Positions 25,801 to 31,589 of a stretch of DNA of 64,000 bases are shown here, piece by piece. Below the pieces are notes generated by a model. The model saw only the letters and a list, made by a program, of their open reading frames with translations. It had not been told where the DNA came from and did no database searches. Every line of letters starts with the position of its first letter. The stretch's first letter is position 1. The DNA comes from Lonicera japonica (lineage: Eukaryota; Streptophyta; Magnoliopsida; Dipsacales; Caprifoliaceae). The stretch spans positions 32,184,087 to 32,248,086 of the forward strand of contig CM038469.1 of the NCBI GenBank assembly GCA_021464415.1, written 5' to 3'. The translations under genes and the position numbers were made by a program.

Positions 25801-28800
25801 ATGCAAATGGGTATTCACCGTCAAGGTTAATCCTGATGGGTCTGTTGCTCGTTTAAAAGCCCGCCTAGTTGCTAAAGGCTATGCTCAAACCTATGGCATC
25901 GATTATTCTGATACTTTTTCGCCCGTTGCTAAATTAACTTCTGTCAGGTTATTTATATCTTTGGCTGCTACTCATCATTGGCCGTTGCATCAGCTCGATA
26001 TAAAGAATGCTTTTCTTCATGGTGATCTTCAAGAGGAGGTCTATATGGAGCAACCTCCTGGGTTTGTTGCTCAGGGGGAGTATGGGAAAGTCTGTCATCT
26101 TCGTAAATCTTTGTATGGCTTGAAACAGAGTCCTCGTGCTTGGTTTGGAAAATTTAGCCAAGCTATTGAGACGTTTGGCATGACAAAAAGTAAGTCTGAC
26201 CACTCTGTGTTTTATAGACAATCTGAAGTTGGCATCATTCTATTAGTTGTATACGTCGATGACATTGTCATTACTGGGAGTGATACTACGGGCATCTCTT
26301 CTCTTAAGTCCTTTCTCCATGCTCAGTTTCATACAAAGGACTTAGGGACACTAAAGTATTTTTTGGGTGTCGAAGTCACAAGGAGTAAAAAGGGTATCTT
26401 TCTATCTCAGAGGAAATATGTTCTTGACTTATTATTTGAAACTGGAAAGTTGGGGGCAAAGCCGTGTAGTACCCCGATGATTCCTAATGTACAGTTGACA
26501 AAAGATGGTGAACTATTCGAGGATCCTGAAAGATATAGAAGATTGGTGGGGAAGTTGAACTATCTCACAGTGACTCGCCCGGATATTGCGTATTCTGTTA
26601 GTGTGGTGAGCCAGTTTATGTCATCCCCAACAGTTCATCATTGGGCAGCGTTGGAACAAATTTTGTGTTACCTGAAAGGAGCACCTGGACGTGGTATCTT
26701 ATACGCAAATCATGGACACACTCATATTGAATGTTTCTCGGATGCAGATTGGGCAGGTTCCAAGACGGATAGAAGATCAACATCAGGTTATTGTGTCTTT
26801 GTTGGAGGAAATTTGGTTTCATGGAAGAGTAAAAAGCAAAATGTTGTGTCACGATCCAGTGCAGAATCAGAATATAGAGCTATGGCTCAGTCAGTGTGTG
26901 AAATAATGTGGATATGTCAACTCCTAACTGAAATAGGAATTAAGACTTCGATACCAGCAAAATTGTGGTGTGATAACCAAGCTGCCATACATATTGCTTC
27001 TAATCCTGTATTCCATGAACGCACGAAACATATTGAAATTGATTGCCATTTTGTCCGTGAGAAGATACAACAAGGTCTAATTTCCACAGGGTATGTGAGA
27101 ACTGGAGAACAATTGGGTGATCTTTTCACGAAGGCCTTACCCGGAATTCGGGTTGATTATCTTTGTAACAAGCTGGGCATGATTAATATCTATGCTCCAG
27201 CTTGAGGGGGAGTGTTATGAATTGTAACTATTGTATATGAGCTGTAAATAATATAAGAGGAAAAGTAGATAATTAGGAAATCCTAATTAGTAGGATTGGT
27301 AGGATTATTTCCTTACTCAAATAGGAGTCTTTGTATATATATATGGGTATAATCTTCTCTCTAATAACATAAGATAATTTTCCACCTCTCATAGTTTACA
27401 GGTATCAACATGGAGGAGGAAGAGATGAGGCATATAGATTTTGAGATAGGGTGTGAGGTTGGCACACGGCCCTTATCATACTTGGGTCTTCCATTGGGTG
27501 ATAATCCGAGATCAATTGGGTTTTGGAGTCCAGCGGTGGAGAAAATTAGTAAGCGGCTAGTTGTTTAGTGGAAGGGATGCCTTTCTAGAGGTGGGAAACT
27601 TACACTTATTCATTCGGTTCTTGAAAGCATCCCCATCTATTATCTTTCTCTTTTCAGAATCCCGGTGGCGGTGGCAAAAATTATAGCGAAGATGATTAGG
27701 AATTTTCTATGAAAAGGCTTTGACAAAAAGAAAGGTGATCACTTGGTGGGGTGGGAGAAGGTGTGTAAGAGCAAGAGGAGAGGTGGGTAGGGAATCGGGA
27801 ACATCATTAATATGAATGATGCTCTTTTGGGTAAATGGATTTGGAGGTTTCCTAGGGAGCCGAACGCATTTTGGCATTTGATTATAAAAAGTAAATACAG
27901 CATTTAAGATAATGGATGGGATACTAACGTGGTGGAAAGAGGTACACACAGGAGTCCGTGGAAGGCTATCTCGCAAGTCATCAAAGGCTTTGTTAGAAAT
28001 ACTAGATATAAGGTAGGGGATGGGGCTAGAACTCGGTTTTGGGTGGATCGATGGGTGAGTAACACATCTTTGGCAGCCCTATTTCCAAGACTATAGAGAA
28101 TTGCTAGTTCTCCAAATGCTACAGTTCAGGCCAATGTGTTATGGGGGGCTGATTCCTCTTATACATGGGACATCACTTTCCGTAGAAATTTCAATGAAAT
28201 CAAGATGAATGAGTTCATGGACTTGATGGGGTTGTTGAATAATTGGAGGTTAGATAGGTTTGAGTGCGATTCTAGGTTGTGGGTGGTCGAAAAGAATGGT
28301 ACTCTCTCAACTAAATCGTTTTTTGATATCATCTTGGATTCTCGAGGGTTGATTTCAGGCCTTATAGCATGGTTTGGAAACGTTGCATACCTTAAAAAGT
28401 GAAGGTTCTAGCATGGCTGACTGTATGGAAAAGGGTTAACACGGCGGATGTTTTACAACGAAAACCGTTCCTTCATATATCGCCTGCTTGGTGTGCAATG
28501 TGCAAAAAATGAGGAAAGACGGTGGATCATTTGTTGTTACATTGTCCAATTGCGCAGTATATTTGGGCTAATGTTCGAAGGGAGTTGGGGCTAGTTACAG
28601 CTTTTCCAGAAACATGGCAGAGTGTACTTTCGATCAATTGGTATATCAAGGGAAGCCTGAAAGAAGGCTAAAATTTTATGGAGATGTTGTTGTTTGGCAG
28701 TGATGTGGTGCATATGGAAGGAAAGAAATTCAAGAATTTTCGAGGACAAGGAAGCAACTGAAGACGAGTTGTGGAGTAGAGTTAAAGCGTTAGCATCATT

Positions 28801-31589
28801 ATGGGCTTTTTCGTCCAATGCCTTTGGAGCCTATTCAATTACAGATATTTCACGGGACTGGACCGCGGTTTTGGAATAGTTTTTATTGTGGGATAGGTCC
28901 TATTGATACAGGGAGCTTAGGATTAGCAGTGTGTCGTGCGGATTGATATTTGATGTTCTTTTTGTGCATTGTCTTCCTGTCTTTAGTGGTCTCCTCGACC
29001 TCTGTTGACTGCTTTATTTCTTGTATTGATTTTTCTTATCAATATAAGTTTTCGTTTCTGATCAAAAAAAAATATGCACAGTATTTTATTATATGCTATA
29101 TAACCATTGTAAATTATGTCAAGGCATGCTACAAGTATCATAGAGAGGGTATAAATTTGTAATATTGCGCGTCGGTAGTTATTGTACTTTATTGTACTTT
29201 TTTACCGTTCACATCCCCAAGCCAGCCCCCAAACATCTCTTCCTTACCCTTTTTAGGCCCCAAAACAGTCAAACCACTACCTCTTTCCTATCCCTTTCTT
29301 AAACCTTATATCCAAAAGAATTCGGCCACAAACACATAAGAATCAGATCCAAACTCCCTTCCATCCATTACCACTGAGATGGTAAAAGTTTCTACGAAGG
29401 TTCTACATCAAGTAGTCACATGGAAATCCTGTGGAATATAGATACTCGATCCACCTCAAATTGGGTGTCCCACTTTGTTTGAGTGCATGTCTCATTTGCC
29501 CCTTGTTCATGATTTTCTTTTATCTAGATTTCCCTTGAATCTTGATCAAGGAAGTTGAAGGGAGATACTTCCACAATTTTTTCTTGTACGCCTTATTTGA
29601 AGGATTTGACGGATGCCACTTCATATCCCTCTTTTGGCCTCTTTAAACTGATTTGGAATAATTTTTTTGATCAGAAACAAAGCTTATATAGATTAAAGAA
29701 AATCAAATACAAGCAGGAAAAGGACTAAAAGTGAACGAGAAGTCCACCAACAGCCCACACCAAAACAAAAACAGAAAGCAAAAAAGACACCATAGCCCAG
29801 CAAACTACAACCAGCCTAATATCTAGCCTTCAACATATAAACCCTGCCAAAACAAGCAATCAACACTAACTACAATAAACTACACTCCTCCTATAGCACT
29901 GCAGCTGTGCAGTGCTATAGGAGGATTTGGAATAATGTACGTGCGAAAGTACAAAGTTCAAAACATATCGACCTTCTATTGTTGTACTGTAGCTAAGATA
30001 CAAGTTTAAATGCATTTGGAGGGATACTCTGTTATCGGTTATTTAAAGATACGCGTGGAGAGAAATTCAAGAACTACTTATGAGTGAGTTGGAGTAAATT
30101 TGGATAAAAATTATTTTTTGGCTACATTTGAATTACGAGAATGTTTGCTTGGTGAACTCTTATGCCTTTTCAAGAAGCGAGGTTTGAATTCTTATAGTAT
30201 TATATGTTAATATATAAATGAAAACCCGATAGCACCTTGCTATGCAGGCCCTGCAAATGCGCCCTATGGCCACCCTAGACCCAATTAGCACCTCTTAGAA
30301 TATTGATTACTGGAAACCACGACATCCATCACAAAAATGGTCCTGCTTTTTTCAGCTCGCATTACTCAGCATTAACCTTCTAATCCCTACCACAACTAAA
30401 CTTCCCACTTTAATCTCTTCATGCCAGTGAGGTAGCCTTAATTTCATCAAGAACTTCATCCATTGAAACATTGAGTAGAAATCGACATGAGTAATTTGCC
30501 AAATTGGACAATTCTAAGCAAATATGGGTTTCTACAAAACCCAGTGAAAACTGAGCAAGACTTCAAGGTTTAGCAATTGAGCATTAGGGATATGCTTGAT
30601 AGGCACGGAAGTATTAAAGGAACAGAGAGATAGACTTACAGGGACAAACAAAGAGTCAAAGAGAGAAGGTGATTTAGTTTATTGTATTCCAAGTGATTTA
30701 TTACAATAATTAATGTTAAAAAATAAAAAGAAAACAAGGAATTCAAATGGTTGAGATTTCTAAATTTCAGCAGAGTAAGAGAAAAATTCAATATAGAGAG
30801 AAGAAAATGTAGAAAGACAACTGAGGTTTATTGGGGGTGCGGTGCATGAAGGACAATTACTTCTCATTATTTTTCTTCTATAATTTTTGATATTCTTTCT
30901 ATGCAATTATGATTTGTTTCCAAATACTATCACTATCTGTTTTATATCCAAAAAATAATATTAAACTCAAAGTGCATCAAAGAACCACAATTAACCATTG
31001 ACGAAGCATCGGATAGTTTTCTCAGGCTCTCATATGTTCTTAAGCTATAAATAAACCACCACCATTCACAGATTCTATAATCACGGCATATATAACACTC
31101 GGGGTATATAGAAAATTTCACAAAGAAATGCTGCCGAGGATTTTCACAAGTTCATTATGAAGCCTAATAATGCCTTTACTTTTCATAGTTGAGAATATAC
31201 AGAATATAAGAACCAAAAATGACAGATGCAAAATACATAAACAGAATTACATATCTATATACAAGACATACCTTTAGATTAGACTTTGCCAATCTCGATT
31301 TATTCGATAAAGCTCTAGACAATCGAGGAATCCCATCATCGATATCATCCGCATTCATTCCATAAGAATTAGGGTTCACATCGGGAAACGAAAAGGGTTC
31401 TCTTAATTGCTGCTTGTCTGTGTTCTCCCCAACCCGGGTGGGTGTCGTAGAGTTGCTATTAGCTTGCACGGCCAATCCGCGAGACTGATAAACCATTCCA
31501 GACGCATAATTAAAATGACCATTAACATTCCCAAACCCTCCACTTGTAGTACCATCTTCATTCGCTCTCCTCGAACAAAGTCCACCCAT
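868..31589 (-). CDS. PSI1: PSK SIMULATOR 1-like gene, 5' part: eight coding exons, 3' end off the left edge
   Basis: Eight minus-strand exons (31589-31272, 9611-9286, 8002-7910, 7822-7732, 5109-5016, 2875-2778, 2193-2124, 962-868) have GT donors and AG acceptors. They sum to 1185 bp, exactly 395 codons with no stop. The product has MGGLCSR at its start, DUF3475 at about residues 156-212, a conserved middle region, and the first residues of DUF668 at about 374-395. Family members run to about 640-660 residues, so roughly 40 percent is missing at the left edge. In Arabidopsis, PSI1 proteins promote growth and act with phytosulfokine signalling; Gly2 and Cys5 suggest lipid anchoring. Identity is from recognised family sequence, not a search. 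The 21.7-kb first intron is the oddity. Confidence 0.93.
1510..1795 (+). mobile_element. Dimeric tRNA-derived SINE in intron 7
   Basis: Two direct copies with a period of 146 bp begin with GGTTTGG(C/T)GGTAATTAATTG-like sequence at 1510 and 1656. Each ends AACTC(T/C)CTGGATGTG. Copy 1 contains a box-B-like GAGTTCAAATCCC as in tRNA-derived pol III promoters; copy 2 has lost part of it. A TA microsatellite follows. The SINE family is not identified. Confidence 0.6.
2124..2193 (-). CDS. PSI1: PSI1-like exon 7
   Basis: A 70-bp exon encoding [20 protein letters not shown] then GSS plus one base. The acceptor is TTTAAAG and the donor TCTG|GTAATT. It is phase-consistent with exons 6 and 8. Confidence 0.92.
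2320..2545. repeat. GC-rich repeat fragment with CCTAGGCGCTAGGC-type motifs in intron 6
   Basis: An island of GCCTAGGCGCTAGGC and related motifs, including GGATAGGCGCTC, lies in an otherwise AT-rich intron. Such motifs recur in plant repeats of uncertain class. I see no clear TSD. Confidence 0.4.
2778..2875 (-). CDS. PSI1: PSI1-like exon 6
   Basis: A 98-bp exon encoding [20 protein letters not shown] followed by [13 protein letters not shown], a basic helical segment. The acceptor is CATACAG; the donor GAG|GTAGCA is slightly off consensus. It ends in phase 0. Confidence 0.92.
3689..3882. mobile_element. Stowaway-type MITE in intron 5
   Basis: The termini CTCTCTCAATCCCAAATTA and TAATTTGGGACGGAGAGAG are inverted repeats of the plant Tc1/mariner Stowaway type. 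The TSD is TA on the left and a mutated TG on the right. It is non-coding. Confidence 0.8.
4119..4832 (+). mobile_element. 5'-truncated L1 LINE (zinc-binding domain and 3' end) in intron 5
   Basis: Open reading from 4135 encodes a zf-RVT-type block ([18 protein letters not shown]..., then [18 protein letters not shown]), the region after RT in plant L1 elements. The 3' end GTTTCTGATCAAACAAAAAAA matches the tail of the larger L1 at 29.07 kb. The insertion is bounded by a degenerate 18-bp TSD at 4101-4118 and 4833-4850 (15 of 18 identical). It lies antisense to the host gene. Its first bases are a duplicate of an internal segment about 117 bp downstream. Confidence 0.88.
5016..5109 (-). CDS. 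PSI1: PSI1-like exon 5
   Basis: A 94-bp exon beginning [20 protein letters not shown] and ending in an acidic stretch and ...TPQR. The acceptor is CTTGCAG and the donor AGAG|GTAATC. It leaves one base for exon 6. Confidence 0.93.
5149..5252. repeat. 52-bp tandem duplication just beyond exon 5 (intron 4)
   Basis: Two copies (5149-5200 and 5201-5252) start TTCTTTGGCTA and end AATATCC or GATATCC. They differ at about five positions. They lie about 40 bp upstream (gene sense) of the exon 5 acceptor, where a branch point might be expected. Confidence 0.85.
5690..5975. mobile_element. Candidate hAT-type MITE in intron 4
   Basis: The ends GGTGTTGTTTGGTTGGG and CCAACCAAACAGAACG are imperfect inverted repeats around an AT-rich core, a common plant MITE layout. 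The TSD is not resolved. Confidence 0.5.
6500..6810. mobile_element. Candidate hAT-type MITE with GGGATGG termini in intron 4
   Basis: The left end TAGGGATGGTAAGA and right end CCATTGCCATACTA are imperfect inverted repeats. Repeated CCCAACCC/GACCCAAACC and GGGTTTGGGTCG motifs lie subterminally, as in non-autonomous hAT elements. The eight-base TSD is not recognisable. Confidence 0.45.
6837..7148. mobile_element. Long-TIR MITE (GGGTCCGTTTGATAAC family) in intron 4
   Basis: The left end GGGCTCCATTTGATAACA pairs with the right end TGTTATCAAACGGACCC. The inverted similarity extends about 80 bp through AAGTTGGAAAATAAGTTGAGG. Two relatives lie at 61.74-62.47 kb in this window. It is non-coding. 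Confidence 0.75.
7732..7822 (-). CDS. PSI1: PSI1-like exon 4
   Basis: A 91-bp exon encoding [19 protein letters not shown] and then [11 protein letters not shown]. The acceptor is TTTTTAG and the donor GCT|GTGAGT. It ends in phase 0. The intron between exons 3 and 4 is only 87 bp, in strong contrast to intron 1. Confidence 0.93.
7910..8002 (-). CDS. PSI1: PSI1-like exon 3
   Basis: A 93-bp exon read as ...[17 protein letters not shown] then [13 protein letters not shown]. The acceptor follows GAAACAG and the donor is A|GTAAAT. Its phase (one base in, two out) fits exons 2 and 4 exactly, and the family motif is unmistakable. Confidence 0.93.
8409..8549 (-). mobile_element. tRNA-derived SINE in intron 2
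   Basis: On the minus strand, AAGTGGTAAGAGTC resembles a pol III box A and GAGTTCGATTCC a box B. The element ends in an A-rich tail. It is flanked by a perfect 11-bp TSD (TAAATAAACTC on plus) at 8398-8408 and 8550-8560. This is a clean retroposed SINE, in sense with the host gene. Confidence 0.85.
9286..9611 (-). CDS. PSI1: PSI1-like exon 2: DUF3475
   Basis: The acceptor is at 9612-9613 after a T-rich tract. Reading starts [13 protein letters not shown] in phase 0 and runs through [19 protein letters not shown] and ends ...LLRIAAADK plus two bases before GTAGAT. This is the DUF3475 helical core diagnostic of the PSI family. Length is 326 bp (phase 0 in, 2 out). The preceding intron is about 21.7 kb. 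An internal Met four codons in could start a shorter isoform, but nothing here demonstrates that. Confidence 0.94.
9804..9974. mobile_element. Stowaway MITE with TA TSD and paralogous empty site
   Basis: The ends are CTCTCTCCTTCCATAG and TTAATTTGGGACGGAGAGAG. TA dinucleotides flank it at 9802-9803 and 9975-9976. The duplicated segment has an uninterrupted TA at 10559-10560, so element and TSD boundaries are exact. Confidence 0.9.
10131..10462. mobile_element. Stowaway MITE hosting a second MITE
   Basis: The left end TTCCCTCCGTCCCAAATTA follows TA at 10129-10130. The diverged right end ATTAGGGATGAAGCGAG is followed by TA at 10463-10464. It is longer than the 171-bp relative because another element sits at 10206-10358. 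Confidence 0.8.
10206..10358. mobile_element. MITE nested in the Stowaway
   Basis: The ends GTATGGCTATTAGCACTCC and GGAGTACTAATAGCCATAC are near-perfect inverted repeats of about 24 bp. About 153 bp long and non-coding. The superfamily is unclear because the TSD is not resolved. Confidence 0.75.
10806..11706. repeat. Tandem duplication of about 290 bp, first copy split by a TRIM
   Basis: Copy A runs about 10806-11079 and resumes at 11392-11411; copy B is about 11418-11706. They share CTAATTTCACCTTGTTCC to ATTAGCGAGGCCAAC with very few differences, so the duplication is recent. Copy B has the intact site for the TRIM inserted in copy A. Confidence 0.9.
11080..11391 (+). mobile_element. TRIM (terminal-repeat retrotransposon in miniature)
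   Basis: Two LTRs of 74 and 75 bp (11080-11153, 11317-11391) start TGTTGAAGAG and end TACTAACA. The first is followed at once by a primer-binding site TGGTATCAGAGC (initiator tRNA-Met) and the second is preceded by a purine tract GAGGGGGAG. The TSD is CAAAC (11075-11079, 11392-11396). No coding capacity. The internal region has a box-B-like GGGTTCGAATCC and a perfect 10-bp-stem hairpin beside the purine tract. It must be mobilised by an autonomous element's proteins. Confidence 0.95.
11707..12880. other. Intron 1 sequence without a recognisable feature
   Basis: AT-rich, with no supported gene. A minus-strand reading at 12603-12803 vaguely resembles the start of a LINE RNase H domain, but I cannot support it. 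Confidence 0.5.
12880..15150 (+). mobile_element. Heavily decayed L1 LINE (RT C-terminus to 3' end)
   Basis: Fragments in several frames resemble plant L1: the thumb/connection region at about 12900-13030 ([16 protein letters not shown]), a block at about 13380-13540 ([28 protein letters not shown]) and a zinc-binding block at about 14640-14830 with [19 protein letters not shown]. Stops and frameshifts are frequent. A segment at about 13930-14620 is unrelated or unrecognised and may be a further insertion. It is antisense to the host gene. Confidence 0.75.
13145..13311 (-). mobile_element. Short LINE 3' end inserted in the older LINE
   Basis: On the minus strand it ends CAATAAAATTTCTGTTTCCG and an A-rich tail, like L1 tails elsewhere here. 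A perfect 12-bp TSD AAGTATAACCAT flanks it (13133-13144, 13312-13323). It is a 167-bp 5'-truncated copy in sense with the host gene. Confidence 0.85.
15260..15383. mobile_element. Truncated Stowaway MITE
   Basis: The left end CTCCCTCCATCCCTAATTTA follows TA, and the body (AAGAATGCACTA, TTTCATCACAATCAA, TTTTGGTACATTGATTA) matches the Stowaway at 9804. The right terminus is missing. Confidence 0.7.
15575..16066 (+). pseudogene. RTE endonuclease (N-terminal part)
   Basis: A 163-codon reading contains [29 protein letters not shown] and [12 protein letters not shown], the N-terminal motifs of the endonuclease/exonuclease/phosphatase fold in RTE LINEs. LQET supplies the catalytic Glu. It stops at about 16064 just before a local duplication of TGCACCTCAAG. 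The remainder ([35 protein letters not shown]) continues in shifted frames to about 16550. Confidence 0.88.
17267..18051 (+). pseudogene. RTE reverse transcriptase domain, frameshifted
   Basis: Separate frames carry [20 protein letters not shown], then [60 protein letters not shown] and FADDIS. The RT metal-binding Asp of FIDLEKAYD and the FADD box are both visible. A stop follows FADDIS at about 18049, and a break lies between 17540 and 17640. Catalysis by this copy is not possible as it stands. Confidence 0.9.
18466..18848 (+). pseudogene. RTE C-terminal region
   Basis: Frames contain [29 protein letters not shown], then [20 protein letters not shown] and LIHVADPT near the 3' end. These are the conserved tail residues of plant RTE-type LINE proteins, directly before the TTG tail. 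Confidence 0.88.
18898..19400. other. Intron 1 sequence between the RTE and L1 elements
   Basis: No gene. It holds one of three dispersed copies of an inverted CACAC/GTGTG motif (about 19150-19172), see findings. Confidence 0.5.
20088..20790 (+). pseudogene. L1 endonuclease domain, frameshifted
   Basis: ATG at 20088 begins [13 protein letters not shown]. Adjacent frames continue [14 protein letters not shown] (the usual catalytic Glu of LQET is Val here), [33 protein letters not shown] and VSDHFPL. This is the EEP-fold target-nicking domain of plant L1. Frameshifts at about 20115 and 20300, a TAG at about 20694 and a TGA at about 20784 break it. Confidence 0.88.
21193..22232 (+). pseudogene. 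L1 reverse transcriptase, N-terminal part
   Basis: Frames carry [74 protein letters not shown] and, after a stop, QFADDTIFF and [14 protein letters not shown]. All RT core motifs are present but in three frames. The reading is cut at the copia TSD GGTAT (22228-22232) and resumes at 27406. Confidence 0.9.
22233..22419 (+). repeat. 5' LTR of the copia element
   Basis: TG...CA termini, 187 bp, with a TATATATATATGGG tract at about 22351-22365 that could serve as the TATA region. The partner is at 27213-27400. Confidence 0.97.
22420..22431 (+). promoter_or_regulatory. Primer-binding site of the copia element
   Basis: TGGTATCAGAGG lies directly after the 5' LTR and complements the 3' end of initiator tRNA-Met, the usual primer of plant copia elements. 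About 630 bp of leader follow before gag. Confidence 0.93.
23058..24420 (+). pseudogene. Copia gag and protease, with one early frameshift
   Basis: ATG at 23058 begins [13 protein letters not shown] and continues [18 protein letters not shown], then stops at about 23190. The same protein goes on in another frame (23146-24420) through the gag helices, a CCHC knuckle [14 protein letters not shown] at about 23860-23900, and the protease [13 protein letters not shown] with active-site Asp at 24127. The frame is lost again at a T7 run (24364-24370), just before pol. Both breaks are single extra T residues in T runs (TT and T7), so they may be recent slips or sequence error. Confidence 0.93.
24398..27205 (+). 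CDS. Copia pol: integrase, reverse transcriptase, RNase H
   Basis: A 935-codon open reading overlaps the end of the gag frame. Integrase zinc ligands HCRLGHPS...CESC lie at about 24509-24610. The DDE core shows [16 protein letters not shown] and [12 protein letters not shown] runs from about 25680 with [20 protein letters not shown] and YVDDIVITG (26252). RNase H has [19 protein letters not shown] and WCDNQAA. The stop is at 27203-27205, at the purine tract. In family terms the product acts in virus-like particles on its own RNA. The apparent Met start reflects the upstream frameshift: the normal product is a continuous gag-pol polyprotein. Confidence 0.95.
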   Translation: MTKKIIGKGHESGGLYILDTQIPKSVACSGVISAFKAHCRLGHPSLPLLKELCPQFSKVSSLDCESCQFAKHHRSSLSPRVNKRASAPFELVHSDVWGPCPVMSKTGFKYFVTFVDDYSRATWLYLMKSRSELFSHFCAFCAEVKTQFTTSIHMLRSDNAKEYLSSSFQTYMIQNGILHQTSCVDTPSQNGVAERKNRHLLETARALLFQMNVPKPFWADAVSTACFLINRMPSSILHGETPYSVLFPNKSLFPIEPRIFGSTCFVRDVRPQVTKLDPKSLKCVFLGYSRLQKGYRCYCPSLNKYLVSTDVTFLEETPYFPSSTSESQRETDDLLIYTITFHEPVIEPALVKPPIHQVYSRRQHPPDPCPPPASSSSDSVPSDDLPIALRKGKRQCTYPVSSCVSYDHLSPSSYSFIASLDSISVPKTVNEALSHPGWRNAMIEEMDALDKNGTWDLVTLPVGKHAIGCKWVFTVKVNPDGSVARLKARLVAKGYAQTYGIDYSDTFSPVAKLTSVRLFISLAATHHWPLHQLDIKNAFLHGDLQEEVYMEQPPGFVAQGEYGKVCHLRKSLYGLKQSPRAWFGKFSQAIETFGMTKSKSDHSVFYRQSEVGIILLVVYVDDIVITGSDTTGISSLKSFLHAQFHTKDLGTLKYFLGVEVTRSKKGIFLSQRKYVLDLLFETGKLGAKPCSTPMIPNVQLTKDGELFEDPERYRRLVGKLNYLTVTRPDIAYSVSVVSQFMSSPTVHHWAALEQILCYLKGAPGRGILYANHGHTHIECFSDADWAGSKTDRRSTSGYCVFVGGNLVSWKSKKQNVVSRSSAESEYRAMAQSVCEIMWICQLLTEIGIKTSIPAKLWCDNQAAIHIASNPVFHERTKHIEIDCHFVREKIQQGLISTGYVRTGEQLGDLFTKALPGIRVDYLCNKLGMINIYAPA
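27213..27400 (+). repeat. 3' LTR of the copia element
   Basis: 188 bp, identical to the 5' LTR except for one extra A (GGAAAAG against GGAAAG). Confidence 0.97.
27406..28640 (+). pseudogene. L1 RT C-terminus and zinc-binding domain
   Basis: After the copia element the L1 reading resumes: [57 protein letters not shown], then [20 protein letters not shown] and the decayed zf-RVT block near 28400-28600. At least five in-frame stops are present. The last part is paralogous to the LINE at 4119-4832. Confidence 0.88.
29073..29649. other. Intron 1 sequence downstream of the L1
   Basis: No gene or repeat recognised. Moderately C-rich, with no long open reading. Confidence 0.5.
29663..29923 (-). mobile_element. 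L1 3' end fragment with TSD
   Basis: On the minus strand it ends TTTGTTTCTGATCAAAAAAA like the other L1 tails here. A perfect 13-bp TSD GATTTGGAATAAT flanks it (29650-29662, 29924-29936). It is 5'-truncated to 261 bp, and its 5' terminus is a perfect 18-bp-arm hairpin (29886-29925). It is in sense with the host gene. Confidence 0.88.
29937..31271. other. Intron 1 sequence next to exon 1
   Basis: No gene recognised. AT-rich, with no clear TE termini. Confidence 0.5.
31272..31589 (-). CDS. PSI1: PSI1-like exon 1 (residues 1-106)
   Basis: The ATG complement lies at 31587-31589. The reading begins [13 protein letters not shown] and stays open through a low-complexity, Asn/Ser-rich N-terminus to ...SRLAKSNLK. 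The donor is AAG|GTATGT, with the GT complement at 31270-31271, and the exon ends in phase 0. MGxxC is a classical N-myristoylation plus palmitoylation context, which suggests membrane association. Open reading past the donor only reaches a stop in the intron and is not coding. Confidence 0.93.

Larger units (their letters stand above)
22233..27400 (+). mobile_element. Young Ty1/copia retrotransposon inserted in the L1
   Basis: LTRs at 22233-22419 (187 bp) and 27213-27400 (188 bp) start TGTTATGAATTG and end AGTTTACA. They differ by a single A in an A run, and a perfect 5-bp TSD GGTAT flanks them (22228-22232, 27401-27405). The primer-binding site TGGTATCAGAG abuts the 5' LTR and a purine tract GAGGGGGAG the 3' LTR. 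Domain order gag, protease, integrase, RT, RNase H is the Ty1/copia order. Near-identical LTRs imply very recent insertion. It lies antisense to the host gene. Confidence 0.98.
19400..29072 (+). mobile_element. L1 LINE split by a copia retrotransposon
   Basis: The 5' end is approximate. The order is ORF1 remnant (about 19480-20087), endonuclease (20088-20790), RT (about 21190-22232, with QFADDTIFF at about 22099), the copia insertion, RT C-terminus (27406-28400), zinc-binding region (about 28400-28620) and the 3' end GTTTCTGATC plus A9 at 29064-29072. I found no TSD. Several stops lie where the family has Trp or Gln codons, as expected from cytosine deamination. Antisense to the host gene. 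Confidence 0.9.
9612..31271 (-). other. Intron 1 of the PSI1-like gene, about 21.7 kb, TE-filled
   Basis: Bounded by the exon 1 donor GTATGT and the exon 2 acceptor TTTTAG. It contains Stowaway MITEs, a TRIM inside a tandem duplication, a decayed L1, a full-length RTE LINE, an L1 split by a copia element and short LINE ends. The other complete introns are 87 bp to about 2.6 kb. Confidence 0.9.
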
